Assembly (NCBI GenBank): GCA_002380675.1 | Contig: DFWB01000031.1 | Span: 1 to 6,658 of the forward strand | Direction of reading: 5' to 3' | From: Akkermansiaceae bacterium UBA4145 | GTDB lineage: Bacteria > Verrucomicrobiota > Verrucomicrobiia > Verrucomicrobiales > Akkermansiaceae | DNA: 6,658 nucleotides | Part shown: piece after piece, positions 1 through 6,271 of the stretch | Layout of the letters: the number at the start of each line of letters is the position of its first letter | Position numbering within the stretch: position 1 is the stretch's first letter | Made by a program: the position numbers and the translations under genes | The notes under the pieces: generated by a model | Databases searched by the model: none | Told to the model about the DNA's origin: nothing | Seen by the model: only the letters and a program-made list of their open reading frames with translations

Positions 1-2
1 CC

Positions 3-59
3 TTCGTCATCCTCGCCATCAAGCCCCCGCAGAAAATCCCGGATCTACCCCCTTCCTAG
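3..59 (+). CDS. C-terminal end of an unidentified protein (partial, 5' end outside the window)
   Basis: Reading from base 3 gives FVILAIKPPQKIPDLPPS followed by a TAG stop at 57-59. Only 18 residues are visible. The short hydrophobic run FVILAI followed by a basic, proline-rich tail would fit a membrane protein ending just after its last membrane segment, but this is a guess and no family can be named. The gene converges with the hydrolase on the other strand, and only 11 bases separate the two stop codons. That this frame is coding is inferred from its position: the next gene's stop lies immediately downstream, and no other gene explains these bases. Confidence 0.5.
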   Translation, partial: FVILAIKPPQKIPDLPPS

Positions 60-70
60 AACGGAACATC

Positions 71-1042
71 CTAGTTCTCCCGAATCCATTCTTCTATCCT
101 CTGCTTGACCGCTTCCGGGAAGAAGTCGAACAGAAGGAGCGGATTCATCCCACCAGCCGCCATGAAATGGTCCCCCGCGTAGGTAACGGTAAGTGATTTC
201 TGATAAGCCTCCGCCAAGCTCGCTGACCACCTGGGCTTCACGATGGTATCGCTCTCCGCAATCAGGTGCAGGGTGTTGATATTTGATGCGCTATAGATAT
301 CCGGAATGTTTTCCAAACCATCCCGATCATACTGAGGAGTGAGGTCTTCTATCGCTGCACTATTGATGAAGATCGCTTTCCTTAACTTCGCCAAGTTCCC
401 AAGGTCCCGCTCCGAATCGAGGAGATTGAAAAGGTAGGAGGCGAGCGCTCCTCCCTGTGAATACCCGATCACCAGATCCACATCCCCGGGAATCCTGTTA
501 GTGGCGTAGTCGATCACATAGTCAACCGACTCCTCCAGATCCCCATAATCGGCAGAGAGACAGTTCCACCATTCTCTCCCGACGATATTGAGGAAGGGGT
601 TACTGTGAGGAGCCTGCGCGTAGAAAAAGCGAGCCCGATCGCCGAGGGCGTCTTCCAACTCTTCACAGAGGGGACTACGCTCCATCCATCCGGCAAACAT
701 GCCCTTGCCGTGCAGGACCAGAATGTTGGCCGGACGCCCTTCCGGCAGAATGCTCCCGTAATCTACCAGACGAAAGAGAACGCCTTCATCTGCCCTTTCA
801 GTATACTCATAGCCGGCATCCACCGGCCGCACCCATGCTTGGTTCACATCATGAAACGCCCTGTCGCCCAGATTCTGGAAGGCCTCCGAATCTGCTCTCT
901 GAAGAACCCAACGGGAATCCCCTCTCCATGAGACCCTCACCAGAAATCCGGTCACCGAGACCTCCGGAATCGGGGAGCTCTCCTCTGCGTCACCCAAGGA
1001 AGCCAACACCACAACCAGGACCAGAACTACAACCTTCCTCAC
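71..1042 (-). CDS. Secreted FSH1-type alpha/beta serine hydrolase (putative esterase)
   Basis: A 323-residue product starts at GTG 1042-1040. I chose this start because AGGA lies six bases upstream and a signal peptide follows at once: basic RK, a valine/leucine-rich core, probable cleavage after GDA near residue 19. An in-frame TTG at 1096 would put 18 hydrophilic residues before it. Residues about 25-100 look like a beta-rich domain ending YEYTERADEGVLFRLV, resembling small Verrucomicrobia domains that end in an FYR-like motif. The hydrolase follows: NILVLHGKG (about 106-114), REWWN (about 156), the nucleophile elbow GYSQG with Ser195, ESD with Asp265, and GDHF with His292. This motif order matches the FSH1 serine hydrolase family (yeast Fsh1-like), whose members cleave esters. 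The natural substrate is unknown. It lies 108 nt downstream of the sugar dehydrogenase gene on the same strand and is probably co-transcribed, which suggests deacylation of sugar esters or opening of an oxidation product. That role is inference. Confidence 0.85.
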   Translation of the reverse strand: MRKVVVLVLVVVLASLGDAEESSPIPEVSVTGFLVRVSWRGDSRWVLQRADSEAFQNLGDRAFHDVNQAWVRPVDAGYEYTERADEGVLFRLVDYGSILPEGRPANILVLHGKGMFAGWMERSPLCEELEDALGDRARFFYAQAPHSNPFLNIVGREWWNCLSADYGDLEESVDYVIDYATNRIPGDVDLVIGYSQGGALASYLFNLLDSERDLGNLAKLRKAIFINSAAIEDLTPQYDRDGLENIPDIYSASNINTLHLIAESDTIVKPRWSASLAEAYQKSLTVTYAGDHFMAAGGMNPLLLFDFFPEAVKQRIEEWIREN

Positions 1043-1048
1043 ACTGCA

Positions 1049-1052
1049 TCCT
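1049..1052 (-). promoter_or_regulatory. Shine-Dalgarno site that selects the GTG start of the hydrolase
   Basis: On the minus strand AGGA is followed by six bases (TGCAGT) and then GTG at 1042-1040. This is good spacing, and the GTG is immediately followed by a typical signal peptide. The TTG at 1096 has no comparable site. Most other genes here lack a clear site, so this one decides the annotation. Confidence 0.55.
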
Positions 1053-1150
1053 ACTTCCTGAACCCTGCAATGTCGAACTCGGAGTGCATCGCACAACCAC
1101 GAGAGGATGGTTGCCGCATTTCGAAGAAACTCTCCCGTTTCGATACACGA

Positions 1151-2845
1151 CTACTCGAACTTCGCCTCATCCAGATCGACACGGTAGACCACTCCCTTGG
1201 TGTATCCGACTGCATAGAGTCCCCCGGCAGGGTCCCTCCCGAAGGAAACAATACGATCCGGGGCCGTTCCAATCTGCCGGATGACCTTCAGCTTTCGATC
1301 CCTCTGGGTGATACCCCAGACCTTTTTACTCTGGTAGTCCGCACAGATGTAGACCCCATGGAAGCTCGACTGCGGATCAGTGCGCATCACGTAGCCACCC
1401 GTGACCGAGACCCCGTGCTTACGAAGGAAGGCTACAACCGGGGGAATGTATTTGGCAGTCTCGGTCCGATACTGCGTCGAGAATAACGAAAATCCCTCCT
1501 GAATATTCCACCCGTGGTTTTCCCCGGACCGCACGATGCACACCTCCTCAAACCGGTTCTGCCCTACGTCGCCAACCCAGAGATCTCCGTTGGCAGGGTC
1601 GAAGCTGAAGCGCCACGGCTGACGCAGTCCATAGGCAAAGATCTCCGGACGTCTCTCCTTTGAATCCCCAGTCACGAAGGGATTGTCACCGGGAATCCCA
1701 TACGCCCGGCCTTCTTCCTCCCGGTCCACATCAATACGAAGGAGGCTCCCCTCAAAACGGCTCAGGTCCTGGGCCTTTCCTTCTGGATCCTCCTGTGGGC
1801 CCCCATCTCCCATCCCGATATAGAGGAAGCCATCCGGTCCGAATTCAAGACCGCCCCCGTGATGAAAGAGAGTATCAATATTCCACCGCAGGATACTCCG
1901 GGTGGGATTGCCTGAATCTGTCCGGCGATCCGCACTGGCCACTCGCTCCACCACCGCCATACCCCGTTGCTGCCCGGTCATGGTTTCATGCATCATGAAG
2001 TAGCGCCCATTTTCCGCGAATCCAGGATGCAGAGCCACCCCCAGAAGGCCCTCATCATTCGCCACGTAGATCTCGTCGAGGATGTTCACAAAGGGTGAGA
2101 TCACCTCTTCCCCGTCCACCCTCTCCAGCAGGGAAATAGTCCCCTTGCTTTTCTCGGCAATCAGATAGCCACCCTGCACCGTCGGATGCCCCCCGAACCA
2201 CACCGGTTTATGAAATTTCTCCTTCATCCCGAATACGGGCTCGAAGGCAACCTGCTGGCTAAGGACCGGAATTTCCATTGGCGTACCCGCCTCCTGAACC
2301 ACCTTCGTCTCCGGTTGCCTGAGACTTTCAAGATAGGCAACCAGGTCCCGGAATTCCGCAGGACTAAGCTGGGAATGCAGACCGGGAGGCATCAGTGAGA
2401 CTGCTCCTGTCTCTTCCTTCACAACCTCGGAACGGGCGATCCGAAGATCTACTCCTCCGACCTGCCCAAGGACCAGGACCTCATCTGTCCGGCTCCGCAG
2501 GATTCCCTGGAAACGCTCGCCCTTCCGATTCTCCAAGATCGTCGTGGCATAGCCTGTCATGATCGAGGAAGAAGGATCGAGAATGGACTGAGCCAGATCC
2601 GCGCGGGCGAACTTATCCCCCGCGGCATACAAATCAGGTCCTATCCCACTCGCCGTCCCATCAACGGAGTGACACTGGCTGCAGGCAGTGCGTTGATCTG
2701 TGAATATGAGCTTCCCGCCCTCAACGCTTCCTCCCGTCATGGCGACCTTCAGAAACTCGCCATCAGGGAGGGGCTCCGCTCCTTCCATGAGAGCGGGAAC
2801 AAGAAGAGATACCGCTGTGCAGGCAAACCAGCGCGGATGGGTCAT
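1151..2845 (-). CDS. Exported cytochrome c / PQQ-type sugar dehydrogenase fusion (glucose/sorbosone dehydrogenase family)
   Basis: The 564-residue protein probably oxidises a sugar or related alcohol in the periplasm and passes electrons to its own heme. A signal peptide covers residues 1-22 (EGA cleavage). Residues about 40-176 are a PVC-type heme domain: CSQCH at 55-59 binds heme, GIGPDLY follows at 67-73, and SLMPPGL at 150-156 supplies Met152 as likely axial ligand. After a linker, residues about 200-560 form the glucose/sorbosone dehydrogenase propeller. Its hallmarks are EGLLGVALHPGF, HHGGGLEFGPDGFLYIG with His328 at the expected catalytic-base position, GDGG, GIPGDNPF, AYGLRQPWRFSFD (Arg408), GDVGQN and SVTGGYV. 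The usual GLRNPW motif has Gln409 instead of Asn, a possible change at the cofactor or substrate site. The ATG at 2845 is preceded by a weak AAGG eight bases away, and an in-frame TGA lies upstream. It is divergent from the large propeller-heme gene and probably leads an operon with the hydrolase. PQQ as cofactor is inferred from the family, and no PQQ synthesis gene is in view. Confidence 0.9.
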   Translation of the reverse strand: MTHPRWFACTAVSLLVPALMEGAEPLPDGEFLKVAMTGGSVEGGKLIFTDQRTACSQCHSVDGTASGIGPDLYAAGDKFARADLAQSILDPSSSIMTGYATTILENRKGERFQGILRSRTDEVLVLGQVGGVDLRIARSEVVKEETGAVSLMPPGLHSQLSPAEFRDLVAYLESLRQPETKVVQEAGTPMEIPVLSQQVAFEPVFGMKEKFHKPVWFGGHPTVQGGYLIAEKSKGTISLLERVDGEEVISPFVNILDEIYVANDEGLLGVALHPGFAENGRYFMMHETMTGQQRGMAVVERVASADRRTDSGNPTRSILRWNIDTLFHHGGGLEFGPDGFLYIGMGDGGPQEDPEGKAQDLSRFEGSLLRIDVDREEEGRAYGIPGDNPFVTGDSKERRPEIFAYGLRQPWRFSFDPANGDLWVGDVGQNRFEEVCIVRSGENHGWNIQEGFSLFSTQYRTETAKYIPPVVAFLRKHGVSVTGGYVMRTDPQSSFHGVYICADYQSKKVWGITQRDRKLKVIRQIGTAPDRIVSFGRDPAGGLYAVGYTKGVVYRVDLDEAKFE

Positions 2846-2884
2846 GAGCCAAACCTTAGCTCAGCCTCCCGAACTGCCAATCGT

Positions 2885-2901
2885 TTAAGGCATGGCCTTA
2901 A
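2885..2901. promoter_or_regulatory. Perfect 7-bp inverted repeat, candidate operator
   Basis: TTAAGGC, three bases ATG, then GCCTTAA: a perfect 7+3+7 dyad. It lies 39 bases upstream of the minus-strand start and 74 bases upstream of the plus-strand start. The compact symmetry suits a dimeric regulator, and no T-run follows on either side, so a terminator is unlikely. No regulator gene is nearby, and the binding protein is unknown. Confidence 0.35.
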
Positions 2902-2914
2902 CTCACATTGCCCC

Positions 2915-2928
2915 GGAACAGAAGTTCC
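2915..2928. promoter_or_regulatory. Second dyad GGAAC-N4-GTTCC, candidate operator
   Basis: GGAAC AGAA GTTCC is a perfect 5-bp inverted repeat with a four-base spacer, 13 bases from the end of the first dyad. The inner GAAC-N4-GTTC matches the core of the LexA box of Gram-positive bacteria, but neither neighbouring gene looks like an SOS gene, so the resemblance may be chance. It could also be a second site for whatever binds the first dyad, although the two half-sites differ in sequence. Confidence 0.25.
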
Positions 2929-2975
2929 AGACTCGCCTCTCCCCGGAAAAATACTAGGATAACAGTCCCATCAGC

Positions 2976-5426
2976 ATGTCCCGTCACCTCCTTCTCATCC
3001 TGCTGGCCGTCACTGGCCTTCATGCCGAAAACCCCTTCCGTGTCCCGGAAGGATTTGAGATCACGCAATTTGCCGGCGATGACCTCACCCATGACACCTG
3101 GGCCATGACGATCTCGGAAGACGGGAAGGTGGCTGTCTCCGGGCCAGGGTATATCAAGGTCCTTCTCGATACGGACAAGGACGGCGTAGCCGACCAGGCC
3201 GAGGTCGTCTTCAACAAAGCCCGTAATCCCCACGGCCTCCTCTGGAACGGAAACGACCTCCTCAGCGTTCAGCCTCAGGGGATTTTCCTGCATCGCACCC
3301 AGCCCGGTCAGACCCTCCCGGGCGGTGACCCCGAACTTTTCTACAAGCTTCCCGGAGGAGGAGGAGAACACGGCCCCCATGGAATCCGACGCGGGCCTGA
3401 CGGATGGTTTTACGTGGCCTGCGGAAATAACACCAATATCAGCAAAGGGAACATCACCACCGCCACCTCCCCCATCACCGACCCCTCGCAGGGAACGATC
3501 CTCCGCATCTCTCCGGATGGAAAACAGAGTGAGGTCATTGCCCACGGATTCCGCAACCAGTACGACCTCGCCTTCAACCAGCACGGCCACCTCTTCACCT
3601 TCGACTCCGACGGAGAGCGGGATCACCAACTCCCATGGTATTCCTACTGTCGGGTCTTTCACATCCGGGTTGGGGGACACCACGGATGGCTCCTCCCTGG
3701 CCACCAGCGCTCCTTCAATCGGCCTCCGTATTTCTTCGATTCCGCCACCCGACTTAATGAGATCGACCGCGGATCTCCCACCGGGGTGGAAGTCTACCGC
3801 CACACGCAGTTTCCCGAGCACTACCAGGACGGCCTCTTCTTCGCTTGCTGGACTTATGGACGGGTCTACTTCTCTCCGCTCACTCCGAAAGGAGACTCCT
3901 ACAAAAGCCACGATCACGAGACCTTCCTTGAGCCCGTCGGCAATCTCGGCTTCGCCCCCTCCGACCTTGCGGTCCACCCTCTTACTGGAGATCTCTACGT
4001 CTCGGTAGGAGGACGTGGAACCAGGGGAGCCGTTTACCGGGTCTCCTATCCGAACGGTCGAAAGGCGGCCAAACCCGTCGCCCTTTATGAGACCCCGAGG
4101 GACTGGTCTATCCACAAAGACCGCATTACCGCCCCCGCTCCTCTGTCACCAGATCAAGCTCTCAACCTCTTTGAAAAGGCCAAGGATCCCTCCACTCGCC
4201 TAAACGCTATACGTCACCTCATGCTCACCATGGGAGACATCAGCACCAACGAGGCGCGCCGCCGGATTGATGCTGGCTACACTGCCAATAAGCCGGACGC
4301 TCTCGCATTAGAGCTCCGCCGGAAAGCCCTCTCTCTGCTGACCATGGCCTTTGATCCACAGAATCCAGGCCAGCCCCAGCAGTATGAAATCGCGCGCCTG
4401 CTCGCCATGCTGAAGGCAGATACGAGCGCCGCAATAGAAAGGCTCGCCTCTGCCCTCTCCCCTTCCTCTCATCCGACCCACGACGCCCACTATCTCTTCT
4501 GTCTCTCCCAGATGCCTGGACCAAGAGAGAGCGTTCGCGATAAAATCGCGAACGGCTTCCTCGGAATCGACCGCAAGATCGAGGAGCGCAATCTCCTCAC
4601 TGACCGGAACTGGAGTGTCAACCTGCGCGACGCCCTGAAGGCCCAACTTGGATTCGACCCTGAGACGGCCAACCGGATGGCTCGAGCCAAAAACATTTCT
4701 CCCGCCAGCATACAGCTTCTCACCCTGCTACCCGAAGAAAACCGCAAATCGATGGCGCAAGCAATGGCCTCCTCCGTGCAGGGATGGAACCGGGAAGCCC
4801 TTGACTTTGTGGAAAAGCACCTGCCTCCCTCCGCGATCCCACCTCTTCTGACCACCCTACGTGACGTCTGGAAAAGCGAGCTCCACCTGAGGCCCGACCT
4901 CGTCGGGTTTTTCTCCCGCCATGGCAACGAGCAGGACCGCAAAGTTGCCTTGGAATTCCAACGACCGCCGACCAGCAAGGTTGACCTTACTCCGTTCGCA
5001 CAAAAGATGAAGATCGTAGACTGGGAAAAGGGCGACAGCATTAAGGGACAGGCAACCTATGCCCGCTACGGCTGCATGACCTGCCATTCAGGCAACCGCC
5101 GACTCGGACCTTCCCTGAGCAACATCGCCAAACGCTTCAGCCGGGACGACCTCTTCCGACATATCAATGAGCCGGACCTTTCTCTTTCTGACCTCTATAA
5201 GGCCACGCAGATCACTACCGCTGATGGCGTCTATATCGGGATGAAGGTTTACAGCTCTGAGGCTCAAACCATTCTCGAAACGGGATCAAATGAAACTATC
5301 CGTTTCTCCCGACACGACATCCTCAGCGAGCAAAATCCAAACCGATCACCGATGCCTGCGGGCTTGCTTCTGGGGGCAAGCACGCAGGAGTTGGCAGACC
5401 TTTACGCCTACCTGAGGGGCCTTTAA
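2976..5426 (+). CDS. Large exported PVC-type beta-propeller / cytochrome c protein (putative membrane-bound dehydrogenase with C-terminal heme domain)
   Basis: The 816-residue product starts with a signal peptide at residues 1-17 (GLHA cleavage). Residues about 20-357 form a propeller of the Pirellula/Verrucomicrobium putative dehydrogenase type: PEGFEI, the calcium-like loop DTDKDGVAD (65-73), NPHGLLW, EHGPHGIRRGPDGWFYVACG (His132 at the catalytic-base position of sugar dehydrogenases, plus His135), GFRNQYD (191-197), FTFDSDGERDHQLPWY and YVSVGGRGTRGAVYRV. Residues about 390-670 are mostly amphipathic helices in pairs, suggesting HEAT-like repeats. The C-terminal heme domain spans about 685-816, with CMTCH at 700-704, GPSL at 711-714 and SPMPAGLL at 791-798 (Met793 the likely axial ligand). 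It is probably a periplasmic redox enzyme feeding electrons to a respiratory carrier. Cofactor and substrate are not shown by the sequence. It is divergent from the smaller heme-propeller gene and ends 22 bases from the convergent CIA30 gene. No good Shine-Dalgarno precedes the ATG. Confidence 0.9.
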   Translation: MSRHLLLILLAVTGLHAENPFRVPEGFEITQFAGDDLTHDTWAMTISEDGKVAVSGPGYIKVLLDTDKDGVADQAEVVFNKARNPHGLLWNGNDLLSVQPQGIFLHRTQPGQTLPGGDPELFYKLPGGGGEHGPHGIRRGPDGWFYVACGNNTNISKGNITTATSPITDPSQGTILRISPDGKQSEVIAHGFRNQYDLAFNQHGHLFTFDSDGERDHQLPWYSYCRVFHIRVGGHHGWLLPGHQRSFNRPPYFFDSATRLNEIDRGSPTGVEVYRHTQFPEHYQDGLFFACWTYGRVYFSPLTPKGDSYKSHDHETFLEPVGNLGFAPSDLAVHPLTGDLYVSVGGRGTRGAVYRVSYPNGRKAAKPVALYETPRDWSIHKDRITAPAPLSPDQALNLFEKAKDPSTRLNAIRHLMLTMGDISTNEARRRIDAGYTANKPDALALELRRKALSLLTMAFDPQNPGQPQQYEIARLLAMLKADTSAAIERLASALSPSSHPTHDAHYLFCLSQMPGPRESVRDKIANGFLGIDRKIEERNLLTDRNWSVNLRDALKAQLGFDPETANRMARAKNISPASIQLLTLLPEENRKSMAQAMASSVQGWNREALDFVEKHLPPSAIPPLLTTLRDVWKSELHLRPDLVGFFSRHGNEQDRKVALEFQRPPTSKVDLTPFAQKMKIVDWEKGDSIKGQATYARYGCMTCHSGNRRLGPSLSNIAKRFSRDDLFRHINEPDLSLSDLYKATQITTADGVYIGMKVYSSEAQTILETGSNETIRFSRHDILSEQNPNRSPMPAGLLLGASTQELADLYAYLRGL

Positions 5427-5448
5427 CCCTCCGCCGGTTCAAGGACGT

Positions 5449-6072
5449 TTATTCCTCGCTGTAGGCCTTGATCCAGTCAACCTGAAGACGGAAAGGGCCA
5501 TCCTTCTTGTCGTAGATCATGACCCCAAGGCTGTTGATCTTGCCTTTCTCCAGGGGGTAACGGTCGCGAGGGAGTTTCATTCCTCTCCATCCTGCACCAA
5601 ACGCACTGAAAGGAATCTTGGCGACCTGCCAACCCTTCGAGTCAGCCTTCGTGTCGAAATCGGCACGGTAAGTTGCCCGGCTTCCTTCCATCTCCAAGCC
5701 AAACTTGTAGGTCCTTCCGTCCCCCTTGAAGCGGATCATCACCCCATCTTTTCCCGCCAAGCCTAGGGCCCCGGGCCGAGTCCGGATGGAGGAAAAACCG
5801 CCCCCATTCGTGTTCGTGGAACCAGCAAAGAGCAATCTGTCGCCCTTGAAGGTGAACCCTCCCTTCGAGCGGCCACCCATCACGTTATCGTTTACTGTGA
5901 TCCATTTTTTCCCGGGATCCGCTTCCGAAAAATCAAAGAGCGTGACTCTCTCAGCGTTTTCGGATTTCTCGGACTTTTTCTTTGCGTCGGCGCCATTCGC
6001 CGGTCCAGAAACGCAGAAAAGGCTGACTCCCAGCACAACAGCTGCGGAAAATAATGCGGATTTTGGTCTCAT
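5449..6072 (-). CDS. Exported CIA30-family protein (complex I intermediate-associated protein 30 domain)
   Basis: The 207-residue protein carries a single CIA30 domain, a galactose-binding-like beta sandwich. A signal peptide covers residues 1-30 (probable ADA cleavage), followed by a short lysine/glutamate-rich linker. Domain hallmarks appear in order: ITVNDNVMGG (58-67), NGGGFSSIRT (89-98), GDGRTYKFGLEMEG (117-130), TYRADF (134-139), WQVAKIPFSAF (148-158), SLGVMIYDKKDGPFRLQVDW (181-200). In eukaryotes the family is known for mitochondrial complex I assembly. Bacterial members are widespread and mostly uncharacterised, and export of this copy argues against a cytoplasmic assembly role. Because the fold resembles carbohydrate-binding modules, a polysaccharide-related function beside sugar-oxidising enzymes is possible, but that is inference. 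No Shine-Dalgarno precedes the ATG on this strand. It is convergent with the large cytochrome gene and divergent from the Dabb gene. Confidence 0.9.
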   Translation of the reverse strand: MRPKSALFSAAVVLGVSLFCVSGPANGADAKKKSEKSENAERVTLFDFSEADPGKKWITVNDNVMGGRSKGGFTFKGDRLLFAGSTNTNGGGFSSIRTRPGALGLAGKDGVMIRFKGDGRTYKFGLEMEGSRATYRADFDTKADSKGWQVAKIPFSAFGAGWRGMKLPRDRYPLEKGKINSLGVMIYDKKDGPFRLQVDWIKAYSEE

Positions 6073-6271
6073 TATCAGGAGGTTATGCCCGTTTGCTCAA
6101 CCGTCAAGGCACAGACTCAGATTTACCACCTCGCTCGCCCCTTTTTCCATCGACCTTTGGAAAAGGCTCCCCGCCTCGGCCTCCCAAGGCCATTGCCTGA
6201 ATAGCCGCACGGCTACGTTTTTTCAGGGACCCATTGACGATTGCCATGACCTACGGCACCCTCGTTCGATC
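6073..6271. other. Divergent intergenic region with hairpins, upstream of the CIA30 and Dabb genes
   Basis: This 199-base stretch holds no recognisable gene. On the plus strand it contains AGGAGG at 6078-6083 only two bases before an ATG that opens a 39-codon frame (6085-6204). It also has an imperfect hairpin with a bulged T (6140-6166; CCTTTTTCCA against TGGAAAAGG) and a terminator-like hairpin with six Ts (6202-6223). A nine-codon frame at 6246-6275 has a TGA stop that overlaps the Dabb start. No convincing sigma-70 promoter was found in either direction. A TTGACG at 6234-6239 has no matching -10 box at the right distance. Confidence 0.5.
6202..6223 (+). terminator. Candidate intrinsic terminator or attenuator upstream of the Dabb gene
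   Basis: On the plus strand TAGCC, loop GCAC, GGCTA form a perfect five-base stem, followed after CG by six Ts (6218-6223). The stem is short, so strength is uncertain. It cannot serve the CIA30 gene, which points the other way. It would end a plus-strand transcript started between 6073 and about 6190, or act as an attenuator 48 bases before the Dabb start codon. Confidence 0.35.

Larger units (their letters stand above)
2846..2975. promoter_or_regulatory. Divergent intergenic control region between the two dehydrogenase-cytochrome genes
   Basis: These 130 bases separate two divergent start codons and must contain both 5' regions unless transcription starts elsewhere. Two perfect dyads lie near the middle (2885-2901 and 2915-2928), and the sequence is more AT-rich around 2945-2960. 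I could not place a convincing -35/-10 pair for either direction. The forward gene has only AGGA at 2956-2959, 16 bases before its ATG, too far for a normal Shine-Dalgarno. Shared control of both genes is inferred from geometry. Confidence 0.5.

Noticed and set aside
1043..1096. An 18-codon N-terminal extension of the hydrolase from TTG 1096
   Set aside because: It would add hydrophilic residues before the signal peptide and has no ribosome binding site, while GTG 1042 has AGGA six bases upstream.
1105..1150. A possible hairpin (GAAAC/GTTTC) in the gap between dehydrogenase and hydrolase
   Set aside because: The stem is five bases, or seven with a bulge, and no T-run follows, so a terminator or processing site is not supported.
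3325..4008. A 227-codon plus-strand frame inside the large cytochrome gene
   Set aside because: It is a serine/proline/threonine-rich shadow in another frame with no motif, fully inside a well-supported gene.
2898..4115. A 405-codon open frame on the minus strand opposite the large cytochrome gene
   Set aside because: It is antisense to clear propeller motifs of the plus-strand protein, its translation has a biased composition without family motifs, and long antisense frames are expected in GC-rich genes.
4490..5041. A 183-codon minus-strand frame opposite the helical region
   Set aside because: It is arginine/serine-rich and low in complexity, without domain signs, and the opposite strand is clearly coding through to the heme domain.
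5414..5431. GAGGG/CCCTC dyad over the stop codon of the large cytochrome gene
   Set aside because: The stem is only five bases with an eight-base loop and no T-run on either side, so an intrinsic terminator cannot be supported.
6170..6187. A stretch resembling the GCCTCGGCCTCCCAA segment of human Alu repeats
   Set aside because: The match is about 16 bases and stops there, with bacterial genes on both sides. It is most likely coincidence, not contamination.
6234..6239. TTGACG as a -35 box for the Dabb gene
   Set aside because: No -10-like hexamer occurs at 15-19 bases downstream, and such a promoter would leave almost no leader.
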